DNA of 64,000 nucleotides, taken from contig VCJN01002369.1 in the NCBI GenBank assembly GCA_006384855.1, positions 62,001 to 126,000 on the forward strand. The letters are read 5' to 3'. Under the pieces are notes generated by a model, which saw only the letters and a list, made by a program, of their open reading frames with translations, searched no databases and had not been told where the DNA came from. Shown one piece after another: positions 34,800 to 46,127 of this stretch. Each line of letters starts with the position of its first letter. Position 1 is the first letter of the stretch. Source of the DNA: Tetraselmis striata (Eukaryota; Chlorophyta; Chlorodendrophyceae; Chlorodendrales; Chlorodendraceae). The translations under genes and the position numbers were made by a program.

Positions 34800-35650
34800 T
34801 CAAATGTATAGAAAATTAGCCAGGAGCAGTTTTGTGGTAGGCACCGCCCACAACGGCGAAGTGATGCCCAGCAATGTAATGATGCCTCCGCGACACCGGC
34901 CCACACCTCCGCCGTGACTGCCGCGCAAGCCATGATCGCATGCCGGCAGCCTGCGATCATGGTTTGCCAGGCACTCCCGGCACCCTGCCGGCACATGCAT
35001 GCTGTGCCGCAACGCTACGCGCGAACTAAGCACCATTGCTGTGCGGGCACGCACGGGCTTCGCGAGAGTCGGCCGCCGCACCGTGCCAGTACTTATCGTG
35101 ATTACTCCTTGGCAGGGGCCGGGGGCGCGGCCCGCCAGCGTGGCGCACCGCGACGCCAGTGACCCCGCGTTGTGCAGTGATGTGCAGCGATGTGCGGCGA
35201 TGTTCAGTGAGTACGTGCAGCCGCCTGTACTTAGCCCGGGTACTCCGCGTCGGCGGGCGACACGCGAGCCCGCGTGCGCATATCAATTTGATGAAATTAT
35301 GGAAACGAGAAATTCATATAGTACTTTACAGGTCGCGCGCGATAGTCGTCGCTACTCGGTATGAAATCCACGTCCCTCGTCCGTCCCGTATCGTCCCCGT
35401 ATGTCGTCGTTCGTCACCAGTAGGGCACACTTACGTCACATCAGAATCTCACAGTGCGAGCGCAACGGGCGCGCGGGGCGGCCCTCCTACCCAAACTTTG
35501 CCCCTCAACCCCGTACTGATGTTGTTGCAAACCCGTCCAGCAAATACCGGCCAGCCGCCGGGAATCTAACCGCCGCGGCCGAATATTTTGCTAAAATAAC
35601 GACCCCCTGTTACTCCGTCGGCCAAGTGCCGTACTTCCGTAATTGACGAG
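34800..35650. other. Unassigned
   Basis: No gene was recognised. A GATGTGCAGC-type short repeat lies at 35176-35210, and a direct repeat GTATTTCCCAAC is just upstream (34661-34690). Confidence 0.35.
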
Positions 35651-35654
35651 CCCG

Positions 35655-36790
35655 ACGTGGTCGCCCCTCGAGCTGCTTCACTCCGGTCTCGTCTACAAGA
35701 GGCGTTCGGCTCCCACGACGAGCTAGGACAGCGGACCCTCGACCTCCTCTCCAGCTCCCTCGACGCTATGACGCTCAAGTTACGCCAACAGACTGTCTCA
35801 ATTCGCGGAGTTGTGCCACGACTCCGAGATCACCAGTCCGCTGGAATCGACTACTGCTACTGTCGTCCGGTACGTTGCTTGGATTGGCGAGCGGGGTCAC
35901 ATTGGGGCTAAGTCGTTACATCCCTACTTGTCAGCAAATCAACACATACTTGAGCTACACAACCTCGACCCGATCGCCAAGGACATCATGCACCTTACAG
36001 CTGCTCGTCGTGGTCTGAGGCTAAGGCAACACCGCGTGGAGGCTGCCCCTTTGCGAGTCCCTTTGCATGCTAATGTCGCTTACAACTTGGTCGAGCGCGC
36101 ATAGTCGATTGTGTGTGCTCCCCCTCCCGAGCATCAGTAAGATTTCCGAGCCCTCATGGCCTCGGTTGACAACTTCATGTTCTTTGCCATGGGACTTACC
36201 GGCTTGTACTGCCAAGTGCGGGACGTGCATGGCAGCGACTACAACACTCCACTGCATGTGTACCGCGAGAAGGAACGCGCCGTCGACGCGGCCCTGACGA
36301 CTTGCGCGTACTGCTCCTTCCAGTGTCGGAGCACCACCGCATTGCGCGTCGTCTGTTGCACCGCTTCATCGACTACGTGCAGTGTGTCCCCTGGGCCCCT
36401 CTTGCCTTGGCCAAAACAAACTTCTGGGCGGTCAACCCGGGCGAGCAGTAATCCAAGTATGGGACTGCCGCTACAATATTTCGGACTGGCTCTCTACGGC
36501 CGTTCGTCTTGTCGGTGCCCCCCCCCCCGCCCCCCCTCCCCGCCGGCACTTCCCGGAGCTCACACAGCCTGCGCAAGGGAGCAGCATCTGCCGCTAACGC
36601 CATCGGAGCTCTACTGTCCCACATCCGCTAACAAGGCGGCCGGGCTACCAACTCCGAAGTCGTTCTGTACTACATCGACCCCAACGTGCTTCCTTCGCAT
36701 GTCGCGTGGTTCTTCTTAGGCCACATCGCACCTCTCTGCCACTTCCAAGTCCAACAAGACTCCGCAGCGGTGGCCTCCCCGGTGCCTCCT
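35655..36790 (+). pseudogene. Tyrosine recombinase (DIRS/Crypton type), frameshifted
   Basis: Blocks of a tyrosine recombinase occur in order in different frames. The core-binding domain reads SLDAMTLKSYANRLSQFAEF, then VVRYVAWIGERGHIGAKSLH and PYLSAIN. The catalytic domain ends HSLRKGAASAANAIGALLSH, where HSLRKG supplies the HxxR motif, and GGRATNSEVVLYYIDPNVLP, which carries the nucleophile Tyr. At least two frameshifts and an in-frame TAA after LLSHIR show that it is dead. Such recombinases integrate DIRS-like retroelements and Cryptons by site-specific recombination; I cannot tell which from this fragment. A C-rich run at about 36518-36535 falls within the decayed middle. Confidence 0.75.
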
Positions 36791-37244
36791 TCGTGACGTG
36801 GCGCTACCCCTTCTCCGTCAATCTACTGCTCTGTCCGTTCGCTCATCAATGGCAAAACATACTCAACTTTTAATGTTCTAGACTTGTTTATGGGGTTGCC
36901 TCCTTTCCCTATTTAACCGCTTTTCCGGCTACCGTGCTGCTCAGTGGCACGGGTAAGTAGGCACCTGTCGTTGCGCCCTTTTGGGAGCAGCACGAGTAGA
37001 CATAAAAGCAGCCATAACAGCTGAGTCTGCCATCTTCCAGTTTCGCTGCGCAGCGCCCCCTGACTCCGGTTTCACTCCACGCTTTCACTTATTATTGTAA
37101 CCTTCCCGCCAATTTCGGCTCTTATCTGTGTAAAAAAGCCAGCGCAATCTTTTTGGCAAAACCGTTATAAACTATGAAACGCACACGACGATATGGGTTT
37201 ATTATATATCACCCGTAGCGAGCCAGAATCCTTACGAGTATTAC
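36791..37244. other. Unassigned gap before LINE tail
   Basis: AT-richer sequence with no recognised frame. The LINE homology starts abruptly near 37238. Confidence 0.35.
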
Positions 37245-38813
37245 TTGGATACGCCCTCCATGCGCACGCAGCTGTCCCTCCCGGTCCAATTTGGGGGCCT
37301 CGGCATCGGCGATAATGTGGTTATAGCAGATGCCTCCAACATCGGCGCTGCCGCCCTCGTGGTTGGCCAAGCCGTGACATTCCTCCGTGCTCAACACGCC
37401 ACCCTGAGCGACGCCGGGGCGTTCTTTTCCGACCCGTCCGGCGTATCCAACCCTCATAGCCTCTACCTCGTTGGGGCGTCCTCGATCCACCAGGCCTTGG
37501 CCACCCCAACGTTGGAGCTCGATGCCGGCGCCAGCGCGTCGGCGCCGATGTGGGCTGTCGAGCCTCGCGCCGCTCATACCCGTGTCGTTGACGAGTGTGG
37601 AGACGCGGTGCTCGGAGATCTAGCGGGGCCGTTGGCCTCTGCCCTAAAGTTGCACCCCTCCAAGCGCTCCCACGTTGCCCGTGCCGGCTGCTCGGCCGCC
37701 GGGGCTGAGCCGGCGTCTGCAATGCGCTCGGCGGCCGACCTCCAAGCTATCCCGCATTACTCGGACTTCCCCTTGCACTCCATGCGGAAAGTACAGGAAA
37801 CCTTGAGCCACCGCATTCACACGGTCCGTTTCGCAAAGCTTGCTTTGCGTATGCCTACAAGCGGCCCTGACAGCAACCGCTTCCGAGGCCGCCTCTTACG
37901 CGCTGCGACATCGTTCTTGGTGACTGATCCTCCAAGTGAGGGTCGCCTTGGTGAAGTCCGTGAGCGTTCCCCTGAGTACTACGATTCCATGTTCCGTGTT
38001 GCCGCTTGCCGCCCATTTGGCCTTCCGGCGGCTCCTGTCCTCTCCCTTGGCGAGCCATGCTCTTGTGCTTCTTGCTCCTTCTCGGTACAAGGTATGCTGG
38101 CCCGTTTTGAGGATGCTAGCGTGGAGTTCACCCCTTCAACTTGGGCGGTCGCATACGCTGATCACGTGGCACGTTGCTATGGGAGCGACTCCAATCACGC
38201 CACACACGAGTGGGCGGCACATGGCCTTTCCGACATTTGCCACGACGTGATGAAGTCCGCGCTGGGCGTGGGTGTCCAGATCCTCACAGACCCGTCGGTG
38301 CTTGTTTCCCTCCCGAAGGGCAGCGACGGCCGGCCGGCCGATGTTGGGCTTTTTGGGTATGGCGGTATCCGCGGAAACACGGTTGCCGTCGATACCACCA
38401 TTGCCCCTATCCTCGGCATGTCAAGACCGGATCCAACGACTGCTTTGCGGGCTGCAGAGCGCCACAAAATCCAGAAGTATGACGAGGGTGTCCGAAACGC
38501 CGCCGGCATGCTTCGCTTTGTTCCTTTCGCCGTTTCCGAGTTTGGCTCGCTGGCCCCGCACGCCGAGGCTTTCTTGGTGGAGCTCGCGAAAGCTAGCTAC
38601 ACACACACTGGCCAAAAATCGGCCAGACTCTTGTCTGCGTGGCGCCGCCGTTTCTCCTTGCTCATCAACATGGCACATGCCGACAACGTTCTTGACGGGG
38701 TCGCGGCCGCGCGTGCGGCACGTGATGGTGCTCCTGCGCCTGCGTCGCGTCGCTCGTCGGCGTGTGTTGCTATGACCCGGGTCATTGGCTGCAAGCGTCC
38801 TCGCCGCGGCTGA
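37245..38813 (+). CDS. LINE C-terminal region, possible restriction-like endonuclease
   Basis: An uninterrupted 522-codon frame. It starts just after the position where a reverse transcriptase would end: LSLPVQFGGLGIGD is the typical post-RT block of many LINE-like proteins. The C-terminal third carries PADVGLFG ... GNTVAVDTTIAPIL ... AAERHKIQKYDEGV ... FVPFAVSEFGSL. This series recurs in LINE-related proteins and its spaced Asp residues resemble a PD-(D/E)XK nuclease (my inference). A CSCASCSF pair of Cys motifs lies around residue 275. The RT domain is missing, so the copy is 5'-truncated. The long open frame suggests it is younger than the neighbouring relics, and a decayed partial copy lies at 30730-31270. 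The ATG at 37245 is internal to the original protein. Confidence 0.7.
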   Translation: MDTPSMRTQLSLPVQFGGLGIGDNVVIADASNIGAAALVVGQAVTFLRAQHATLSDAGAFFSDPSGVSNPHSLYLVGASSIHQALATPTLELDAGASASAPMWAVEPRAAHTRVVDECGDAVLGDLAGPLASALKLHPSKRSHVARAGCSAAGAEPASAMRSAADLQAIPHYSDFPLHSMRKVQETLSHRIHTVRFAKLALRMPTSGPDSNRFRGRLLRAATSFLVTDPPSEGRLGEVRERSPEYYDSMFRVAACRPFGLPAAPVLSLGEPCSCASCSFSVQGMLARFEDASVEFTPSTWAVAYADHVARCYGSDSNHATHEWAAHGLSDICHDVMKSALGVGVQILTDPSVLVSLPKGSDGRPADVGLFGYGGIRGNTVAVDTTIAPILGMSRPDPTTALRAAERHKIQKYDEGVRNAAGMLRFVPFAVSEFGSLAPHAEAFLVELAKASYTHTGQKSARLLSAWRRRFSLLINMAHADNVLDGVAAARAARDGAPAPASRRSSACVAMTRVIGCKRPRRG

Positions 38814-39699
38814 TAGCCTACCCCGGGGCGGGGGTCCCTTTGGTTCTTGGCAGCTAAGTGACTCCCTTGGCTCCTTCTTGGTTCTTGGCTCCCTGTCCTC
38901 CTGCTCGACCTTGGTTTCAGGCTGATGTCTCTCTTTTGCTGGCAACCTTTCATAGTTGCTGTTAGTTCTGTTTGTAGTGCGCTTTTGTGAAAGCCCTCAT
39001 GCCATGGGTTCATCTCACGAGTATCGTACCGGTACCTGGTAGTCGCTACCTGTACTGTACGTGTACCTGTGGCGCGGCACTGGTCGCATAATAAAAATTA
39101 TCGCGCGCGCAGCGCGCGTGCCCTGCCAAGTTCATATCGTACTCGTACCAGTACCGGTTGATCTTGTTTTAGTAGTGCAGTACTACTGCTTTATTTAGCG
39201 GATTATATTTGTTACTGGCCTTTTTGTAATTCACACCAGTATCGGTATATCGTAAAGCGGTATTCGTCACATTTCCCGAGACTGACTCTTAGATCCTAGT
39301 ACATTACTGCACTGTGTTCGATTCAACTGAATATGTAAGGGCCGATAGCTCATGGCAGGCCGGGAGAGCTTGCGGCGCGCAACCTGCCAAGGTTCGCTTA
39401 TAATTCGAGTCGTTATTTCACACTTTTCCACAATTACGCTCTTAATCCGATTAACCAGTACTTTACCTTGATCATGTTAAGGCCTGCTGCTGTTTGCGGT
39501 CCTGCTGCGTCTCGGCAGGCCGCTTGGCGCGAGGCGGCTTCAGGGCCACTCGCCCCCCCGCACGCTTAAATAGCGGGACCCCACACAAGTTAATGTCAAT
39601 TCTATCTGTGCCACTCAACCAACAATCCTCTGCTTACCACCGTTCGCAATCTCCAGCACGAGCAACACCTCCATCTTCGTACTCCGCAGCCAACACATC
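38814..39699. other. LINE 3' UTR and Mpv17-like gene promoter
   Basis: 38814-39010 is probably the LINE 3' UTR, with GGTTCTTGGC repeated at 38843 and 38879. 39010-39560 is rich in GTAC-containing palindromic motifs (GGTACCTGGTA, GTACCAGTACCGG). A TATA-like CTTAAATAGC at about 39565 lies some 135 bp before the next start codon and could serve its promoter. Confidence 0.45.
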
Positions 39700-40485
39700 A
39701 TGGCGCTCGCAATGTATACGACTAGTAGTCTCGCCAGCCAGGGACACGCCCGGCGAGCCTCGTCTGCCGCCGCATCACGTCCAGCGCCCAGCACAGCTGG
39801 CCGACCTGCTGCCGGCGAGCACAGGCGCTGTGCGCCCACTGCCGGCCCGGCATCGATTGCCGTGCGGACCCATGCCCGCCCCAGCTTGTCGACGCGCGCT
39901 CTAAGCCTCGGCAACGTGCAGCTGGACGTGCCGAGTCCGGGGCTGGACTTGAATTTCGGTGAAATCTGGCAGCTGTATAATCAGCAGCTCGAGCAGAGAC
40001 CGCTGCTGACCAAGGCTGTCGTCATGGCGCTTGGACTCGCGCTGGGGGACGTTCTTGCCACCGTCGTGACAGGAGCCACCGCGTGTCTGGCGAAGACGGC
40101 GCACATGGCTGCGTTCGGCTTGCTATTCCAAGGCCCTGCCCTGCACTTACTGCATAGTGCGCTCGACGCCCGCGTGATGCCCAACCAGCCCACCTCCGCG
40201 CTGGCCGTGGCCTGTAAAACCGCTATCGACCAGCTCGCATTCGCGCCCATCTCCACGGCGGTCTTCTTCATCACCATGGAGCTGTGTCAGGGAAACATCG
40301 CCGGCATTACTAGCACTTTAACGTCCAAACTCGCGCCGACGATGCTCGCCAGCTACACTATTTGGCCGCTGGCTCTTCTCTTTAACTATGCGAAGGTGCC
40401 GCCCAAGCAGCGCATCCTTTTCATCAACGCGGTGACCGTCCTGTGGGCCGTCGTCCTCTCCATGCTGTCATCAGGCGCGATTTAA
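39700..40485 (+). CDS. Mpv17/PMP22-family membrane protein, probably plastid-targeted
   Basis: Single-exon gene, 261 residues, belonging to the family of small four-helix inner-membrane proteins found in mitochondria, peroxisomes and plastids, thought to form channels or stabilise the membrane. The first ~65 residues are rich in Ala, Ser and Arg with no acidic residues (MALAMYTTSSLASQGHARRA), a plastid or mitochondrial leader. Family motifs follow: WQLYNQQLEQRPLLTKAVVM (~90-109) with GDVLA, then QGPALHLLH, a conserved DQLAFAPI, and IWPLALLFNYAKVPPKQR (~224-241) near the C-terminus, then VTVLWAVVLS. Four hydrophobic stretches fit the family. The ATG at 39700 is the first in frame after a stop. 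The gene has no intron, unlike its neighbours. Confidence 0.9.
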   Translation: MALAMYTTSSLASQGHARRASSAAASRPAPSTAGRPAAGEHRRCAPTAGPASIAVRTHARPSLSTRALSLGNVQLDVPSPGLDLNFGEIWQLYNQQLEQRPLLTKAVVMALGLALGDVLATVVTGATACLAKTAHMAAFGLLFQGPALHLLHSALDARVMPNQPTSALAVACKTAIDQLAFAPISTAVFFITMELCQGNIAGITSTLTSKLAPTMLASYTIWPLALLFNYAKVPPKQRILFINAVTVLWAVVLSMLSSGAI

Positions 40486-42829
40486 AGCAGCGTGGCGATG
40501 GGTTCATCCCTCGACGGACGGGCGGGAAGCCCGGCTACAGTTGCAGTCCTGGCTGTTGGAGGGACTGCGAAACGACACGTCACGCACATCAACCCGGAAA
40601 CATCGGGTACCCTTAGCACTGCTGTACCATAAACAACATTCGAACGGTGGCAATTACATCACAGCACCGTTCACATCCTGTACGTTATTTCTACCGTTAG
40701 TCAGTGCCGTCTAAATCGGCCCCGACTATAAAACGCCGCACAGCGGTACACCCTTTGAACACCTTGTAATACAACGTGCTTTCACCTCTTCCTATGCTCA
40801 CCCCCTTTGCAGACAGCATACGCATGTCCACTGCTTCAAACCGAACGTGCACTGGCGCGTCGATACTCATTTTCTGGAGATGTTTTCGTGCCCTGGCCTA
40901 TAAGCATATTCTCACAGCCAGCTGTCAGCCCAGCGGGGGAAAGGGGCAGCGCCACTCTCCCCACTCTCAGGGCGCCTCGCAACGCACGTGGCAAATTTTG
41001 AGGACACACTTTACCCAGTGACATTTAAATCATTGGTTCTGCAGTGCTGGTTACTGCAGTACATCACTGAAAACTCCCCACTGCTTCGCCGGCGATGTAC
41101 GTATCTGTGCCAGTTTGCGAAGCGGCATCCCTCTGCGTTGTGTGGCGGCGTCCCGCTTCCGCGCTTTAAACATCTTTACCCCGCCTGCTAGTACGATACC
41201 TGGTATCGGTAGGGGTGACCTACTGCGTGATGCGTGAGTGTTCTTAACCGTTTGTGTACTCGAAGTGGTCGTAGGGATGACCCCTTAGTCGCTTCCTCCT
41301 TGTGTACAACCCCTCTACGCCCCTTTAATATTGCATACGGTAGTATTGCACACGGTAGGTAGATTTCGCCCCCCATAAAATTCCTAAACGCATCCCCCCC
41401 CCCACCGGTGTACCCTGTCAGGAATGACAACACTATTTGGCGATATGCATATCTGCCAGAGTTGAACACCGATATGGAAAGGCGCGCGCAGGGTGAGCTT
41501 GGTGAAGCAAGTGGACCAGAGGCAGCTGGAACGTCCCAGCAACAATGTACAAGTGTTATTCGCGCGAGGGTTCGTGGCCGGTGGCTCCCCGACCGCTGCT
41601 GCCATTGCTTCATCACGTGACGACTGTTTACGGCGGGGCGGGGAATTTACGCCCGCGCAGCGCAACAACAACGACAGTAGGAACCGCCGCAAAAAAAAAA
41701 AAGCATCTCCCCCGGGCACGCCCCCCATTCCGCCCCGCTCGAATGATGAACAGTACGGGTAGCCACGTGACGGGTACGGTACTCGTCGTGATGGGTATTG
41801 TCGGCTCAGGGTAAAATACAACGGGCGGCGCGGGGGAGGGTGCTGGAAGGGTCTGGAAGCGGGCAAGGCACAAAAACGCTACGTATGGGTTACCAGGGCC
41901 CGCGGAGCATGCGTGGCGCCCGCCCCGGCAACCGAAGGGCCGGCGGTGTTCTCTCGGATGCATTGTACTTCGCGTAGAACACGTGCCGGGCGACGGATGG
42001 CCGATAGCCGGACGAGCCGTCCGGCGGGAGCGGCGCACCAGCCAGGATTAAATACCAGGTACGGATTACAGAGTACGGGTAGGTACCCAAAACGGTACTG
42101 CACTTTTGCGACCCGTACAAGGACGGGTGTGAATTACAAAAAGACGACAAATCCACCGCAAAATAACGCAGTTCCACGTGATCAGCACAGCAAGACCGCG
42201 ATTTAGGTTCAGCGTTCGTTAGTGTTGAACATATAACATTTGGTTTAGATGGTTGGCTTCTTCGATGTATGTATGCTAATGGTGCTGACTGCTCTTAAAT
42301 TTATACTCTTTATGTTCATATTTGTTCCGGGGACTTTAGTATTATGGAAGCTATGCTAGAGACTGGTACCGGTAGGGCAATTCGATTTGACATCTTTGAC
42401 GAATAACAGCGTTTCATTTGAAAGTACAGTTGACTAGTGTTTCATCATTACGTGCCCCAGGAAACATTCAAGGCGGAAGTAACAAAATCGCCCCCATATC
42501 ATCACGGACAGGTAGGTAGTCACAGGTCATAGCACGGGTACCGGTACTCCAGCTAGCCGCATGCATAAACCCTTCGAGCAGAACATTCTGCACGAGTCAG
42601 CGCGGCCATCTCCATCACGTGGATGTCTCCACAGCGGGGCGCAGAACTACTGATGCCCCTGCTAGCCAGTGCACTCTGCCGGGAGAAGCCTCTCTCCTTT
42701 GCTTACAACAAAAAAGCCGGAAGTGCCCTCCCGGAGTGCAAACACCGGCGCCCCTGCAGTGCAACCAGCGTTGCAGAGCAACCAGCAATTACAGGCGGCA
42801 ATTTGCTGCACCGCGTTCCCCGCGCCGCC
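40486..42829. other. Intergenic region between Mpv17-like and MED17-like genes
   Basis: Holds the 3' flanks of two convergent genes. An A run lies at 41690-41702. Stretches around 41205-41220, 41755-41790 and 42530-42550 are rich in GGTAC/CGGTACC motifs like those at 39 kb. Reading frames here (such as 41384-41866 minus) carry no known domain. No gene is called. Confidence 0.45.
40765..40769 (+). terminator. Putative TGTAA poly(A) signal of Mpv17-like gene
   Basis: TGTAA lies 280 bp after the stop codon; no closer TGTAA was seen. Confidence 0.4.
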
Positions 42830-45800
42830 TCACCATGTCACAGTGGGGCGGCCCCCCACGCCCCTGAGCCGCTCCACCGTGTTGACGAGCACTTCGACAA
42901 AGAACGGGAGCTCCGAGCGCACCACTCGAACATAGCTATCCTTCACCCAGCGCAGGTCGCCCTCCGCGTCGCACACGCCCTCCACCTCGACGCAGTTGTC
43001 CCGCACCACCAGCAGCCACGGCAGCTGCTCCGCGATCTGCAGGTGGAAGGCTGACACGCCGCCGCGCCAGGGGCCGACCCAGGCGATGCGCACGCCCGGC
43101 AGCACCGCCGCCTGGACGTCCAGCATGTGGGTCACGTGGCCGCGGAAGAGGGCGTGCTTAAGCCAGGAGCCCAGCCAGGCGCCCAGCGTGGGGGCGGCCT
43201 CGGGTGCGGCCGCTGACCCCGGCACCGCCGTTCGCGCTGCGGCGCGCAGCATGGCCAGGTAGCAGAGGGACAGCACGGGGCCGTAGGCGGCGCGCTTGGG
43301 GACGTCACTGCCATGTATCACCTCGAACTGCTCCCCGCGCATGGGCAGAATGTGTCACGGGAAGCCATGTTGCGAGTGATGCGGCTGTGCCAATGGACCG
43401 GGGCCATGCAGGGTGCCAAGCGAGAGACTGGGGCGGCACTGCTCGAAAGCGCGTCACCGCTCAATCTGTGCGAGCGAGCGGCACGTGTGGCAGGGGACCG
43501 CGCTCACCTTGTTGGCCAGCTCCTGCAGGAAGGCCCCTGGGGAACCGCCAGGGCCCGCCCTCGCCTGCTCGCCCTCCTGCGCCGCCACTGCCTGCAAGCA
43601 CGCCCGGCTGTGCGCTAAGGCGCTGTTCGATGCTAAAATAAACAGCCCTCCAGCTCGCCATGCCGTTGTGGTGCACATATACATATACGCGTACAAACAT
43701 CTGCTTATCAGTATATTCACATACACAAAATGTATACATAAATATATACACATGCATCCACAGGTGGCGCCACGGTGATGAGAACGCTGCGAGTAAGATC
43801 CTGCCCTGTCTGCCAGAGGTCAAATGTAGACGGAACTGTAGCGGAGCCATATTGGATGGGCTGCATGCAAGCCCAATTTGAGGCTTGTAAGAAGGGGTCT
43901 TATAGGTGCGCCGGCGCCTGTTATCTACACATGCCCCCATACCATGCATACTGTATATCCACACACGTATCGACGATACATCCACATATACATATCGTAT
44001 ATATATAGTAAATATAGATAGTACATATATATACTCCACTCTTCATAGCATATACAATCCACATACATGCTAAAGATGCACCCATGTATACCTATTCATA
44101 TGCAGTATAGACAGATACACCTATCTATACCTAAACCTATACACCAATATCTATGCCTATGCCCACTATTTATCTATATAATTATATATATGTACATATG
44201 TTTATGTATGTATATATATTCACCTGCACCTACACCTACATTACATATATACCTGGATCAATGCTATGATGGCCATGCCCAGCTGACCAAGCGGGCGGTC
44301 GCGCACCTTAATCGCGTCCCACCACAGCTGCGTGTGCAGCGCGCCCAGCGCCCCATGGAGCTCCTCCAAGTCACCACACTTGCCTGCGCGTCCCATGAAA
44401 AGCGCCAGAGCTCAGGCAGCCGCGGGCACTGGCTGTCATTGCGGCAGCCGGTCGGAACGAGGACCTAGGGGGGGACACTCACCCAGCCTGCTCGCCGCCC
44501 GCAGCGCTGCGCCCTCCAACGTACTGGGCCCCGCTGTGGGCAGCTCCGAGGTCACCCGGCCGCTCACCTCATCCTGTGGGCATAGTAACCGCTCAAGCTC
44601 AGGCAGAGGGTGTGCTCGCCATGGGCGCAGGGAAGTACCAGGGCTTTGCTCGCCGGGATGGGTGTCTCTTAGGTCGGGCTTACTCGGTATCCCTCATCTA
44701 TGTCGGTCAATACAGAAATGCAGTCATTTGACTCTTCCTCACAGGAGGCTATATCAGTAACATGTAAGGTGTACTCCGTTATAGAGAGTCCTACCTGATT
44801 TTCTGCTGCTTATCTACTCAGCTTTGGGAGCTTTGGGTACAGCAGGACGGCGCTCGGTGACCATAGGTGAGCGCATCATCAGCGCTAGACAAGACTTGTC
44901 TGCTTATAGGATCGGACAAGCACCCGATACAGCGCCTGCTTATCCTTCTCGTCATGTCGACGAGGAAACAGCCAAACTTCGCCAGGCAGGATCAAGTACA
45001 ACCTTGCTTACCTCGTGGCTGAGGAGCTATCCCCCCTCTGAACCCTCCCTTCCCCCCTTCCCGTCCTTTGGACCCGCTGTCAACCTCGCTTGCACCCACC
45101 TGCGGCAGCGCCACGAGCACGGACGGCGGGCGGGCGCCTGCGCCTCCGCTCCCACGCCCCGGCGCCGCCAACTCCAGCTGAAGCCGGAGCGTGCCGTCCT
45201 CGGCCCGCGCCGTGTCCAGCGGCCAGCAGCGCTCAAGCCTGAAGCGGAAGGGGAGGGAGGCGAGGGCGTGTGAGAGGCATGATGGCGCCACGGCGGTCAA
45301 GCGATGCAGGGGGTCATAGTCGCAAGCAAGCGCGCTCACCGTGCCACCTCCTGGAAGTAGGTAGCATCCCGGTCCAGACGCTCGCGCATCACGGCGGCCC
45401 CGCCCCGCAGGATGTCGGCCACACGGGTGAAGTCGGTGCGCTGCGACTCCACCTGCAGCGCCAGCTTGTTCTTGAGGTCGTCGATGACGGCCTGCCGCCG
45501 CGCCTCGGGCAGCCCCAGCTGGCCGGCCTCAATCTGGTCCACCACCTGAATCACCATGCCGACCTCCTCCTGCGCCGCGCGGGAACGGTCTGCAGCATCA
45601 GCCTGCGATGTGGAATGATTCGAGATTTGGTGCAGCGGCCAGCTGCTTGAGGAAGATGGCTGCCTTTAGAAAGATTTAGGCATCACTGCATCAAGCATAA
45701 CCCCCCCCCCCCCCCCCCCCCTTCCTTCTCCCAAGGGCGGGCATGACGGAGATACCCTAGCACTCTTCAGCTGAGTCAGCACATCCCCCGGGCAGCCAAG

Positions 45801-46127
45801 CTCCGCAGCCTGCTCCTGTGAGCACAGTCCAGGATGTGAGCCACCTCACGGGCAGGTCATGCAGCAGTGTTACATCAGATCATGCAATCGCAGTGAAGCA
45901 AGCGGCGCCCCGCCCGTGAGCCAACCCAGCTCGGCCCGCACCTCCTGCACCCCCGCTGCCCCCTGCTCCAACGGGCGCCGCTGCGCGACCTGGGTCTCCG
46001 CCTCCACCGGGGGGCTCACCGCGCAGCCCAGCGCGGCCCAGCGCTGCCCACGGTCCGGCCGTTCACTACCATCGGGCAGCATGCACTTCACGCGCTTACC
46101 CGGCGGTGCCAGCCGGATCTCCGCCAT
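42830..46127 (-). CDS. MED17: Mediator complex subunit 17-like (MED17)
   Basis: MED17 is the scaffold of the Mediator head module, which links activators to RNA polymerase II. Eight exons are inferred, with matching phases throughout: 46127-45942, 45815-45756, 45602-45340, 45238-45100, 44573-44483, 44383-44307, 43591-43508 and 43327-42830 (465 residues). The N-terminus, APPGKRVKCMLPDGSERP, resembles the plant MED17 start. The strongest match spans the exon 3/4 junction: LDRDATYFQEVA|RLERCWPLD aligns with the helical xFYxxLIRLQRNWKV block of plant MED17. A later block, LEELHGALGALHTQLWWDAI, fits the conserved helix before the C-terminal domain. The protein is shorter than the plant subunit (600+ residues). 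The start is the ATG at 46127. The C-terminal 165 residues I could not match independently. The gene is divergent from IFT25. Confidence 0.66.
43670..44270. repeat. AT-rich ATACAT microsatellite in MED17-like intron
   Basis: Degenerate ATACATATA and CCTATACC-type repeats fill much of the intron between exons 6 and 7 on both sides of dispersed repeat copy C. It resembles the array in amylase intron 12105-12415. Confidence 0.75.
43780..43935 (+). repeat. Dispersed intronic repeat, copy C
   Basis: Longest copy of the repeat also found at 7019-7135 and 13275-13420. It aligns with copy B (reverse strand) over about 145 bp and shares GCATGCAAGCCCAATTTGAG and TTATAGGTGCGCC with copy A. It lies antisense to its host gene. 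Confidence 0.7.
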
